Shown here: piece by piece, positions 36,220 to 46,108 of the stretch
Position numbering within the stretch: the first letter of the stretch is position 1
Layout: each line of letters begins with the position of its first letter
From: Unio delphinus
Lineage: Eukaryota; Mollusca; Bivalvia; Unionida; Unionidae
Assembly: GCA_029339505.1 (NCBI GenBank)
Contig: JAQISU010000210.1
Coordinates: 14,270,001-14,334,000 of the forward strand
Length of the DNA: 64,000 nt
Direction of reading: 5' to 3'
Notes under the pieces: model-generated
Seen by the model: the letters and a program-made list of their open reading frames with translations, nothing else
Told to the model about the DNA's origin: nothing
Database searches by the model: none
Program-made: the position numbers and the translations under genes

Positions 36220-36654
36220 ATGATTATACACTACAATCATGATAAACCAACCCCCGTCTATGTAGTTAATTCACGGTTTCCAGTTTATAGAGCATACTAC
36301 GGAGATGGTTTAGGTAATACCATTGCAGGGTTATTTACAAGAACGGCTCCAAAAGTGATGCCGTTAGCTAAACAACTAGGAATGAAAGCCATTGATGTTA
36401 TTCGTGATAAGGGTATTAGTGCTGTTGGAGATCTTGCCGGGAAAGCGTTTTCAACTGCGAAGGATAAAATAACATCATTAGTGAGACGAAAAAAGAAACC
36501 GTTACCGTCTACAGAAGAAATGCCTGCAAGTGTTAGTAAAATAATAAATAACGCAGTAGATGAAAAACTAGCGTCGATGGTAAATCAAGAGGGCCAAAAT
36601 AACATGACAGCAAACATGATAGCAGGAAGTGGCTTTAAAAAACCACGTCGATGA
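36220..36654 (+). CDS. GDGLG-motif basic virion protein
   Basis: 144 residues. The N-terminus has PVYVVNSRFPVYRAYYGDGL. The middle is amphipathic (APKVMPLAKQLGMKAIDVIR). A cluster RRKKK follows, then a flexible tail ending GSGFKKPRR. It is conserved in A, B and C directly before MCP. Small size, amphipathic helix and basic tail suggest an internal capsid or membrane-active protein such as adenovirus protein VI, but this is inference from layout only. Confidence 0.78.
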   Translation: MIIHYNHDKPTPVYVVNSRFPVYRAYYGDGLGNTIAGLFTRTAPKVMPLAKQLGMKAIDVIRDKGISAVGDLAGKAFSTAKDKITSLVRRKKKPLPSTEEMPASVSKIINNAVDEKLASMVNQEGQNNMTANMIAGSGFKKPRR

Positions 36655-36733
36655 AATCCTATGGATTTTCACGCTAGCGTTTTTCACAATGAAATGGAAA
36701 AAATCCGATTTAGACTCTGATAAATAGAATAAA

Positions 36734-38155
36734 ATGTTCAAAAGGTCATCTGATCCAGGATTTGATATGGATGCCCCAGTGCGTAAAGATGATTCTGTAC
36801 GCGATTTTCAATTTTATTCTTATCACGCAATACAACCCGATCTCCGATCACGAATTGAACTTCAAGTTCATGATACCAGTAAATACTTTTTGCCTTGTGA
36901 AGCGTTTATTGAAGTAGAAGGAGAACTTGTAACAAATGATGCTGCACATAATGATCCTCCATATGACATTAGCCAAACTACCCGAGTTGGTTTTGTCAAT
37001 AACGGTATCATGGCGTTATTTGAAAGCGCTAGATATCTCATTGATGGAAAAGAAATTGAATCCATTGACCGTGAAGTTGATGTGGCTACAACAATCATAG
37101 GGTTAGCAAGATATTCTGATGATTATACAAGATCAGCAGGTCCATCTATGATGTTTTCTAAGGATATTACTGATAACCCTGAACACAACCAGTATTCTAG
37201 AGTCAAGGCAACACACGCTTCTTCAGTTAATCCAGCACCAGCCTTATATACAAGACCAGCTGGTGATTTTGATGTCATAAATACTATTACTACTTACAAT
37301 CTAGGATTTGCAACACGTGTAGCAATGTTGCAAGGACAGCGTCGACAATTTTCATGTGCAATTCCACTGCATCATATATTCGGATTCTGTAGAAACGTCC
37401 GAAAAGTTATTTATGGAGCTAAACACACAGTAGCGCTTGTACGAAAGGGTACTGATAATGATGCAATATGGCATGAGGCTGGTGTTCCTGATGGTAAAGT
37501 CATTTTAACAAAACTATCATTGTGGATGCCAGTGTTAACTCCATCAATCACCTCAGAAGAAAAATTGTTATCATTTATGGACCAAGGAGGAAAGTCGTTA
37601 TTGAGTTGGTTATCAGTGACTACGGATACTAAACAAGACAATGTTGATGGTACATTCACATGGCACCTGGCATCAAAACAAGGGGTTTCAGCTCCACGTC
37701 ATATATTTATTGCATTACAGAATAATATACGAGTTGGTAATCAACAACGAAGTCATATGATATTTGATCAGTTAGGTGTTAATGAAGTCTCGCTGAGAAT
37801 AAACGGACAACAGGAACCATCTGAAGATGTGCAACTTGATTACGGTCAAAATCATATTGCACGTGTCTATCATAACATGTTGTCATTTATGGCACGTGAT
37901 CAAAATGTGGAATGCGGTTTGCAAATATCACAATTGGATTTTAAAGGCCTCTATCCGATTTATTACTTTTCGCTGGAACATCTTGATTTAACAAGACAAT
38001 CTGTCGTTGATATACACTTTAGAGCCCGTGTAACCCGTCCTGGTGCTGTTGCTAATTATAGAGCGGTTGCTGTCATTCTCAGTGATAAATCAATGCTACT
38101 TGAAGGTGTTGGTGGACGAATGAGATTTATTGATGCACCAGTGGAAAATATGTAA
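36734..38155 (+). CDS. Major capsid protein, hexon-like double jelly roll
   Basis: 473 residues, the longest conserved virion gene. Family blocks are TSKYFLPCEAFIEVEGE near the start, LFESARYLIDGKEIESIDRE, SCAIPLHHIFGFCRNVRKVI in the middle, and DFKGLYPIYYFSLEHLD near the end. Size, position after the GDGLG gene and before the protease block, and similarity to Polinton/adintovirus hexons support a trimeric double-jelly-roll capsid protein forming the shell. It is intact and close to the element C copy, with the greatest divergence around residues 160-200, where an exposed loop is likely. Confidence 0.9.
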   Translation: MFKRSSDPGFDMDAPVRKDDSVRDFQFYSYHAIQPDLRSRIELQVHDTSKYFLPCEAFIEVEGELVTNDAAHNDPPYDISQTTRVGFVNNGIMALFESARYLIDGKEIESIDREVDVATTIIGLARYSDDYTRSAGPSMMFSKDITDNPEHNQYSRVKATHASSVNPAPALYTRPAGDFDVINTITTYNLGFATRVAMLQGQRRQFSCAIPLHHIFGFCRNVRKVIYGAKHTVALVRKGTDNDAIWHEAGVPDGKVILTKLSLWMPVLTPSITSEEKLLSFMDQGGKSLLSWLSVTTDTKQDNVDGTFTWHLASKQGVSAPRHIFIALQNNIRVGNQQRSHMIFDQLGVNEVSLRINGQQEPSEDVQLDYGQNHIARVYHNMLSFMARDQNVECGLQISQLDFKGLYPIYYFSLEHLDLTRQSVVDIHFRARVTRPGAVANYRAVAVILSDKSMLLEGVGGRMRFIDAPVENM

Positions 38156-38183
38156 ACGATTTAGAATCAATCAATTATGTATA

Positions 38184-38600
38184 ATGTCATATAGTAATAT
38201 CAATGTGTCTTTGACACCTGGTCAAATCAAAAAATTGCAATCAAAATCCGCTAAACAATGTGGAACCACAATCACGTTGAAACCTAATCAAATGAATGGA
38301 GGGGCAAATAAATTGCCACTGACAACTCGTCAAGTGAAACATTTCAATGATGCTTTCAAGGATAAAAAAGGAGTTCAGATCACACTCTCTTCGGCTGCTA
38401 TCAAAAATATGATTAAAACAAGGCGGTATATTTCCGTTGTTAGCTGCAATACCAGCATTGGTTGCGGCAGCAGCCCCAGCAGTAGCAAAAGCGGCCGCAT
38501 TGGGGGTAGTTGGAGGCTTGGGAACAAAAGCGGTACAGAGCATTGCTGAATCATATGAACCGAAGAAAGGTCGAGGGTATAAAAAAAGGGAAAGGGTCTA
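38184..38600 (+). pseudogene. Small protein with Ala-rich hydrophobic tail, frameshifted in B
   Basis: The ATG at 38184 follows TATAATG and opens MSYSNINVSLTPGQIKK. The conserved N-terminal domain (about 78 residues, to AAIKNMIKT) is followed, after one extra base near 38421, by the Ala-rich segment GGIFPLLAAIPALVAAAAP in another frame. In the ATG frame an unrelated tail runs on to 38549. The element A copy shows that both parts were once one protein, probably membrane- or core-associated. Confidence 0.75.
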
Positions 38601-38700
38601 AGACTACCAGGAACCCCGTATTCATGGTACAGCGGAAAGGGTCTAAGACTACCAGGAACCCCGTATTCATGGTACAGCGGGAGATCCGTTCACGGATCAG
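38591..38700. repeat. 45-bp tandem repeat across the gene junction, element B
   Basis: Two near-perfect 45-bp units (GGTCTAAGACTACCAGGAAC... to TACAGCGG) plus a partial third. The period of 15 codons keeps all frames open. Element C has the same array at 56869-56978. Confidence 0.9.
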
Positions 38701-38758
38701 GCCTGAGACTACCAGGAACGATTTATTAATTGAGGAACCTATGGTTCCCAAATCTTCG

Positions 38759-39205
38759 ATGGTTCCCATGTCCAATTTTGATTTAATGGATGCGGCTAAA
38801 AAACTAGTGATTAACAATTTCAGAGGTGTTTTTATGAAAGATCAATTACCACATCAACCAAACAAAACTGAAACAGGTATTATTAATCTCGATAACAGCA
38901 CCGGACCTGGAACTCACTGGGTTGCATACGCTATTGATCCACGTGGGATTGTCTATTTTGATTCATATGGATTAGCCCCACCAAAAGAGTTTATGCGTTA
39001 TATAAAACAATTTCCAATGAAGACTTGGTATTCTACGCTACCAACACAACAAATCAATGACCCACCAATATGCGGCAGTGAAGTATTAAATGTCCTTGAC
39101 GCTATTTCTAACTCCTTGGGTAACCCAAGGGGGAAACCACCACACATTGTCGTAAATGACTACACCAGCAATCGCTTTTTAGAGAGAGAAAGAATTTTAC
39201 AATAA
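38759..39205 (+). CDS. Adenain-like maturation cysteine protease
   Basis: 148 residues from the ATG at 38759; the longer open frame upstream is the 45-bp repeat and is not conserved in element A. Catalytic residues are in the adenovirus-protease order: His in GTHWVAYAI, Asp in VYFDSYGLAPP (Glu or Asp in the family), and Cys in QQINDPPICGSEVL. A Gln expected for the oxyanion hole may be one of the QQ before the Cys. It should cleave virion precursors during maturation. The stop is 1 bp before the fibre-like gene's start. Confidence 0.9.
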   Translation: MVPMSNFDLMDAAKKLVINNFRGVFMKDQLPHQPNKTETGIINLDNSTGPGTHWVAYAIDPRGIVYFDSYGLAPPKEFMRYIKQFPMKTWYSTLPTQQINDPPICGSEVLNVLDAISNSLGNPRGKPPHIVVNDYTSNRFLERERILQ

Positions 39206-39206
39206 C

Positions 39207-40234
39207 ATGATTGATATTTGGGGGAGACCTCTGAAACCCAAACCCGATGACACTGCAACTCCTGATTCTATCAAGGAGATAAAAAAAAAATTAAAGATGA
39301 AATCGCTGAGACGTTGAACTTAACAAGTGTTGACCCGAATGAAATAGTTGTATTTCAGGACAAACAGGGTAAATTGAAATCCAGTGATATGTCGTTGGAT
39401 GATATTTTAGTTAAACAACGAAACGCAATCGAGAATACTATCGCGCTATTTTCCGATCAGGGTAAATTGAAAACCAGTAATGTCTCTCTGGATGATATTT
39501 TAGTTAAACAACGAAACGCAATCGAGAACACCGTTGCGTTATTTTCCGATCAGGGTAAATTGAAAACCAGTAATATTTCTCTGGATGATATTTTGGTTAA
39601 ACAACAAAATGCAATCGAGGATACTATCGCGTTATTTTCCGATCAGGGTAAACTCAAACCAGGTGTACTTTTTTCGACGATTACAGATCGATTTAAAACT
39701 CTCAACGATTCTGCGTTAGAACTAGCAACACTTCAATCTAAAACCGAAGAACACATTAAACAGTTTACCGCATTTCGTAGAAATATCATTGATAAATTTA
39801 TTGGAACTACATTCGATAAAATTGAACTAAAACTCCCTGATATTAAAAAATCCATCGATGAGACGAAAAACTTCATCGAAGCCGTCAAAGGTGATTTTTC
39901 GAGGATGATAACAGTTATTGAAAAAACAAAAATTCCTCATGAGAAAAATAACAACGTAGTATACACTATCCAACACGGATCATTTGTGTGGACACCTGAA
40001 AACAACACATTAGATATCACTGCAACCGTTAAGGGTATTTATCGATTAACAATAGTGAGAACGGCTCAATTTAATATTTCATCGTCGAGTTCATCCGGAG
40101 TCAATAATACGATTTCAACGATCATCGACAAGGATACAACTGAACAGTTCACGTTAATAGCTACTGATACAAATTTGGTTAGGGTTACAACAACATGGTA
40201 TGTGGAATTCGTAGCGGATTTAAGTAAATCGTAA
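39207..40234 (+). pseudogene. Fibre-like coiled-coil protein with three 32-residue repeats, frameshifted in B
   Basis: The ATG at 39207 opens MIDIWGRPLKPKPDD. An A-run of ten bases at 39281-39290 is one short of the in-frame length, so the frame is lost by codon 30. From 39314 it is open again. Three tandem 32-residue repeats (SLDDILVKQRNAIENTIALF plus SDQGKLKTSN) precede a coiled-coil shaft and a C-terminal beta-rich domain (ISSSSSSGVNNTISTIIDKD). The layout suggests a trimeric fibre or spike. Element C has one repeat and an intact frame. Confidence 0.75.
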
Positions 40235-40237
40235 TTG

Positions 40238-40254
40238 AAAACGCTAGCGTATTT
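40238..40254. promoter_or_regulatory. Palindromic start-proximal motif, membrane gene of B
   Basis: AAAACGCTAGCGTATTT lies 9 bp before the ATG at 40264. It is identical to 58272-58288 in element C. Confidence 0.55.
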
Positions 40255-40263
40255 AAAATAAAA

Positions 40264-40898
40264 ATGATTTCATCATCGCAATATCGCTATGATCAGATCA
40301 GAGAGTATCAAACTAGACTCAAAACCTTGTCTGAGGAGCATGCAATGAAAATTAAAAAATATCGCAGGAGAATTACCGCAATTGATGTTACTGTGTACGC
40401 TGTGAGTGGTGTAATCACCGGAGCTGGTATTATACTGTCTTCAGTGACAATGATGGCCCCGATAGCTGTTCCAATTTGCATTTCTGCGGCAACAACAATC
40501 GCTGGAATAATCACAAAAAAATATCCTCATGCAGCCAACGGAAACTACAAGACTACATAATTCAATTTCATGTTGTGTCCACTGCATACTCGCAATTATC
40601 CTCATTGATATCGTCATCGCTCGATGATACAATTATATCAGAGAGTGAGTTTTCAGCGATGGTAGATATATATGATTCTGCGATGTCAAAATTAGAAATA
40701 CAACATGAGTATAATAACAATGACAACACAGATGGAATTACTTCAACAAATAGTGGAGAACACGAACCCAGTACAAACAAGCATGATCTCAATAACCACA
40801 ACGAATCCAGAATTCAGTGTGAATTTCCCCTCTCCGGTCCCAGTGAAGGAGATAGCGCTAGCAAAATTACGAGTATACCACAATTGGCCAAATATTAG
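40264..40898 (+). pseudogene. Virion membrane protein, frameshifted in B
   Basis: It starts MISSSQYRYDQIREYQ, with a basic coiled region and a long hydrophobic region (about residues 44-80). Compared with element C it lacks 9 bp and one A near 40512, so the frame changes and the first open part ends at 40560. The second part (KISSCSQRKLQDYIIQFH...) stays open in the other frame to 40898 and overlaps the penton gene. Confidence 0.75.
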
Positions 40899-42067
40899 GT
40901 CAAAATCATTTGGTGGTCAACAACCCAATAATTCACTGGTATTTGCAAATAAGAATAAACCCGACGGTACCCCAGACTGGAACGTTGTTTCCATACCAAC
41001 CGGATCATACCAAATCGAACAAATCAATAACGAATTCGCGCGTAGAATAAAATCGATTACTGGAAAAGAGTCAAAAATAGCTATAACGGTTCATGAGCCA
41101 ACACTATCATCTGCCATTGAAATAAGCACAGAGGGTTATGTCGTAGATATCTATCAAAGTTCTATTAGAACCGTACTGGGATGGCCTGAAATCCCACCCG
41201 GGGGAAAAACCGTTGATTTACCAGAACCAAAAAAAAACTGATTATGTCACAGACAGGATAAAATCTGATAATCCAATAAAGAGTTATAAAGATTATAATA
41301 AGTGGGAACTTTTCAATGGAATAGTAGAAAATAACGTTGTCAAATTCGTACCCCGACAGAACAAAATTACTGAAAATTTCACAGCGATGGAATATGATTT
41401 TTTACTGTTGTTAATATCCATTAAATCCGGCACTCTCACCCGAGATGAATTTATCAGCGTTGTAGAAATATGTAACAAAATCATCAATGACATGGAAACA
41501 TTTCATTCACAAATTATTCAAGAGATATTAGGTGACGATAATCCTAAAACGAGAACAGAGTTTGCGATGAAAGGTAATATACGCGTAGAAGATATTCGTG
41601 AGTTTAAACTACCAGGATATAATATCTCAGAATTACAAAAATCTCTCAGTGATGCCATCGATGAAGGTTTCAAAAAAATCCATGATACGTGGAAAAAAAC
41701 AGCATCACCGGAAATAAAAATCCTCAAACATAATAATGATCCAGATGGTGGTGGCAGGCATATTGCTCCGTTCAATGTGAATATTTCAACGGTGATTGCG
41801 CTCAATTTAGTATGCGATGTGATCGATGGAAGCTATCAAATAAATTTAGAACGATCAAATCAAGCTCAGCAAGGATATATTTTGTATTCATTTGCACCAA
41901 CAGCTCCTCCAGGGTTTTTAATAATTGAGTCTCCGGTGAATCCAGTCTATATGCGATGTCATAATAATTCATTAACCAGAATTAATTTCAAACTCACTGA
42001 CCAGTCTAATAATCTGATTGATTTACAAGAGGAGGTTTTACAAATTAGTCTGTTTGTGAAATCCTGA
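40705..42067 (+). pseudogene. Penton-like minor capsid protein, frameshifted in B
   Basis: It is homologous to the intact 455-residue protein at 58749-60116. The N-terminal half is open to 41241 (SIPTGSYQIEQINNEFARR, SSIRTVLGWPEIPPGG). An A-run of nine bases (41229-41237), one longer than the matching stretch in C, shifts the frame. The rest is open from 41213 to 42067 and ends ISLFVKS. It would form the five-fold vertices. Confidence 0.82.
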
Positions 42068-42119
42068 AAGGATTTTCGTCGTAAAGACTTTCATCCTAAG
42101 GGGATTTTCGTCGTAGTAA

Positions 42120-42361
42120 GGACTTGATAAAATATTCGGTTAAAATCACCGTAAACCTTAGCAGCAGAGAGGGTGAGTGACAACGACGTTGCGACATTTA
42201 TGATTCATCAACGAAAACGCGAATGCGAATCTCATGTTTTCAGACAACAATCACTGTCATTTTTTTTTCTAGTTATTCGCGAGAAGGGTCTAGTGTTATT
42301 TTGGAGGGTATAATCAAAAATATACTAAAAAAATGTTGTAGGATTCACCCTCTCTGCTGCT
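42120..42361. repeat. Element B right terminal inverted repeat
   Basis: Inverted partner of 26274-26517. It begins about 50 bp after the penton stop codon. Confidence 0.95.
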
Positions 42362-42366
42362 TAAGT
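42362..42366. other. Target-site duplication TAAGT, right of element B
   Basis: Right-hand copy of the 5-bp duplication, adjoining the CTGCTGCT tip. Confidence 0.9.
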
Positions 42367-45300
42367 CCAATTAGTGTATATATGCTCTTAAACATTTCAT
42401 TGTTAACATAGTACATGTGCTTAGACCATGTGTCATATGTAGGCTTGGAGTTAAATATATAAATAAATATTAATGATATTAGTGTTTATGTACAATATCT
42501 ATTATAAATAGTTAACTTGAGTAATTTAATTCCATGTTCTTGTTCTTGAAGATAGTGAATTTTGTTTTTAGTTATAATAATTACATTTCAACTGCTTCTA
42601 CCGTTACTACAGCATTTCCCGATTTTTTTTAAAATACCAAAAGCATCAATTTGGTGTATGTATGTGGAGATTTTAAGAGTGTTGTGAGGACACTAACACT
42701 AAAGGCAGAGGGTAATGTAATAACCTGCCTTTAGGGGGTGAGGTGTGCATGTTTGCATACGGAAAACACTATTCATACAAGACGTCCAATTCGGCTCAAT
42801 TTTTATTTTGGCTGTTGTTAAAATTAGTGCATTACCAGTGAATTTCTCAAATGAGTTTACATTAATATTTTCTAGGTTCCTCTGTTCTGGTTAATTCGTC
42901 GATTAATAGTTAGTTGATATAGTCTACATGTTATGAGTTAATGAAAATAAGGAGTATCATGCCGGCGGATTCTATCCTTGATATTTTGATTAATGACTAT
43001 TTCTAGTTAACCGTTTAGTACTGTACGGTACATGCTCATTGTTTTTATAGTCCCTGATGTTTCTTTTGAAAACATCATAGCATTTAAGTTTGGATTTTCA
43101 CTTCAATATTTCTTTGGTACATACACATTTTGACTGCCCTGTCATTCGATCTTCCTCGGTAATATTGTAAGAGGGCATAACACAGTTTCCGAAACATTGC
43201 TATGAGCGATCGCATAAGACAGTATGTACCGCGAAATACACTTTTGTTTTTTCTTTCTTTCTTTTTGGGGCAATACAATCGTAATATAGCAATGTTTAAA
43301 ATATAAAGCTGTTAATTCAATAAATTGTGAATTTTGATGAAATATACGTATGCAATAATTGCTTGTTCGCATATTCCAACGAAAATTGTGGGTTTTGTTA
43401 GAACTGGGTTTTGTGTACTCTGTTGGTTGTGGGTTTTGTGGGCGTTTTGTGTTTTGTTGGATTTGTGTCTTCTGTTGATAGTTGGCTTTGTCATTAGTAT
43501 ATAAGGCTTTATGGGCTTCTTGTGGGAAATTCTGTCAGCTAGCAGCCATCAAATATCACAATTATTGTGAGTTGTATTTTTATTTTTTGTATTTTTGTTT
43601 TATTTAGTTTATTATAGAGTCATGAAACTTTAAACAATATTTTTGACATCAAATTTTTCTTAAAGTTTATTTATTACGGATCAGTATTTATAGAAGGAAT
43701 TTTTTTTATTTTCAATTATTTTGTCTCTTTGAAATTATATGCATTCTAGTCACCGCTAATGTATTTATTTTTCCAAGCAGACTAGATATTGTTGAATCAA
43801 TTGCTATTTTAAAAACTCACTTATATGGTCCAGTGAGTGTTGTCCTCATAGACCAATACTGTTATTTATTAATTTTCGTTATTTAATTAGTTTTATGACT
43901 CTAATGACATAATGAAATTTCTCTACCTTTTAAATATATAGATACGTTTCCTAAATTATAGGTACAACAAAGTTCTTAGGGAAATATAATGTCTAAGTCA
44001 TTGTGCGTGTTTTGTTTGGTCAGAAGAGAAAAACGGGCAAAATGAGGATTGATATTATATGTGTTGTAATTGCAGGATTGTCAAGTAGAAAGAACGAAAA
44101 TGGTGGTGTAAGAACCTGGGTTCCTGAGGTCAGATCAATAAATTTAAAAAAATGAATGCAATCATTGGGGGTTTTGTATTACTAAAGTCAAAAAAATAAT
44201 TTTAAATACATTTATAAACTTCATGGGTGTTAGGGGATACTAAAGTCAAACAAATAATCTGAAGAACCAAATTGCAAACACGGGTGTTTTTAATTATTGA
44301 AATAAATCAGGAAAAACTAACAGGCATAAGTGCAAAATTATAGTTTTTTTGATGGTATTTGGATCTTCATTTTAACTTCTAATTCTGATAATGCCATTAG
44401 CTACCTGCATGTGCTTGAACAAACCATACAGGGTGCACACATTCCAACATTTGAAACTCATAAAATGCCATGACGTTTGTGTCAATGATACACATAAGGT
44501 AAGGTATTTGTGTGATTTGCCGAGGAAGGACAGGACACACCAGACGGCAACATGATTTAACCCAAGGAAAGTATATGGTGTGTAATTCATGAAGGTTGTA
44601 TTCTGAGGAATTTTTGCAAATTATGCAAGTATCAGTCTTTATATACTGATACAAATGTGCATGTTACATATTTGCATTACCTGTGTTCACATTGTGTGTG
44701 CTTGTGTGGGGCGTATGGGATTACAGTCTTATCTATATATTAAGCATGTATATGTCTAGCTAAAGAGAGGTATTCGTATTGCCTGTGTTCACGATGTGGA
44801 AGTATTATCAGATCAATCTATTTTGCGGATAACATTCTAACAAAAGAAATAGTCATTTTTAAAAGCCAATGTTCATGAGAAGATGGGACTAATTATTATT
44901 ATTATATTGTTTCATTATCAATCCAATTAGACGAATACATAATTATATTCCCGACGTCAACGTATTGTGAAGGTATCGATCTACCAAAACTCGTATACGT
45001 GTTTGCAATTACCGGAATTCCTATCTAGTCACTGTATAAAGTGACATTGGAACTACAGTACTGTCGAAGTAATTTGTTTTATGCAAAGCATATCCGAGTA
45101 CAGAAACAAAATGAGTATAGGACTGTGTTTTGATAAGCACTCTAGTGCATTGATTTGTTGAGATGAAAACAATATTTGGATGTTATTTAATTTGCTTGGG
45201 AAGGGGGGAATAATGAGACAATGTGTAAGTTACTTCTCCATAAATACAAGTCTGACAATAACGCGTCTGGGTGTTAGTACATTTAGCCACGTACACGCAA

Positions 45301-45823
45301 GTATGCTCTTTTCATCTACCATAATCAACTACGTCCTAATCTCAATGGAATAAGTTTCGCATCAAAATTCATCGGGTCCTATTCATAAATGAACCATCTA
45401 AAATTAATGACAAACAGGAAGAAAGACGACGGACGACAGACGTACGGCCATACCAGAACCTTAGTTCACGTCTGCTATGTAAACTAGGCCGAATGACAAA
45501 TGTGTGACTACTCTTTCCCACTTTGTTTTCAAAGCAATATTATACAGTGTTTATAAGTGTACATGCACCATGCATATATTGTATACTTATTTTGGATGCT
45601 GTCGATTCGAAGTTCATTGTCACTATATAGGACAAGATAGGTTTTATATGGCGGCCTGTATAAAAGGGTGAAGGTAAAAGCTTGGTAAATTATTTCGATC
45701 CACGTAAAGTTACTAGCAGTTTTCTCACATATCCATATTAGCCAGCCCGACACCTAAGCGACAGATGTGAGGTATTGGCTAATGGCTACTCGTCAAGTCG
45801 AGACCCCCTTTAATTTTGGTTAT
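42367..45823. other. Intergenic host DNA between elements B and C
   Basis: 3.4 kb of AT-rich sequence. It includes a G/T-rich imperfect repeat with GGGTTTTGT phrases at 43390-43490. No gene, RNA or mobile element is recognised. Confidence 0.6.
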
Positions 45824-45828
45824 CCATA
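45824..45828. other. Target-site duplication CCATA, left of element C
   Basis: CCATA adjoins the AGCAGCAG tip and recurs at 60424-60428. Confidence 0.9.
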
Positions 45829-46108
45829 AGCAGCAGAAGGGGCGAATCAGACAACATTTTTAGACAAGTTTTCACTGAAATCACGCTTAAAAACAATGAA
45901 ACCAGTGACATCAGGACCCAATGTGTGTGTGAATCTGATATCGTTTCATGGATTAGGTCCCAAAAAAAAATATGAAAAAATCAATGAAATTAATGAAATC
46001 CTCCATCGATTTTTGGGAAAAAAGGGACTACAACATCGTTGTCACTCACCCCTTCTGCTGCTATGGGTTAACCGAATATTTGATCCAGTCCGATACGATA
46101 TCGTGTTC
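45829..46108. repeat. Element C left terminal inverted repeat
   Basis: 280 bp matching the reverse complement of 60144-60423. An internal inverted copy of the tip (TCACTCACCCCTTCTGCTGCT) lies at 46042-46062. The inner 41 bp encode the last 13 ATPase codons. Confidence 0.96.

Larger units (their letters stand above)
26274..42361 (+). mobile_element. Element B: full-length Polinton/Maverick, 16.1 kb
   Basis: Both ends begin with AGCAGCAGAGAGGGTGA. The TIRs are about 243 bp, and the element is flanked by a perfect 5-bp target duplication (TAAGT at 26269-26273 and 42362-42366). It carries the Polinton hallmark set: retroviral-type integrase, DNA polymerase, packaging ATPase, adenain-like protease, major capsid protein and penton-like protein. 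The duplication and size agree with the family. The polymerase, HNH, hydrophobic-tail, fibre, membrane and penton genes are broken, so the copy is probably not autonomous as read. Confidence 0.96.

Noticed and set aside
38510..38758. N-terminal extension of the protease to 231 residues
   Set aside because: The extension is the 45-bp repeat read in one frame. Element A lacks it, and a good ATG lies at 38759.
43380..43500. G/T-rich stretch as telomere-like or G-quadruplex region
   Set aside because: The GGGTTTTGT phrases are irregular and few. No consistent repeat unit.
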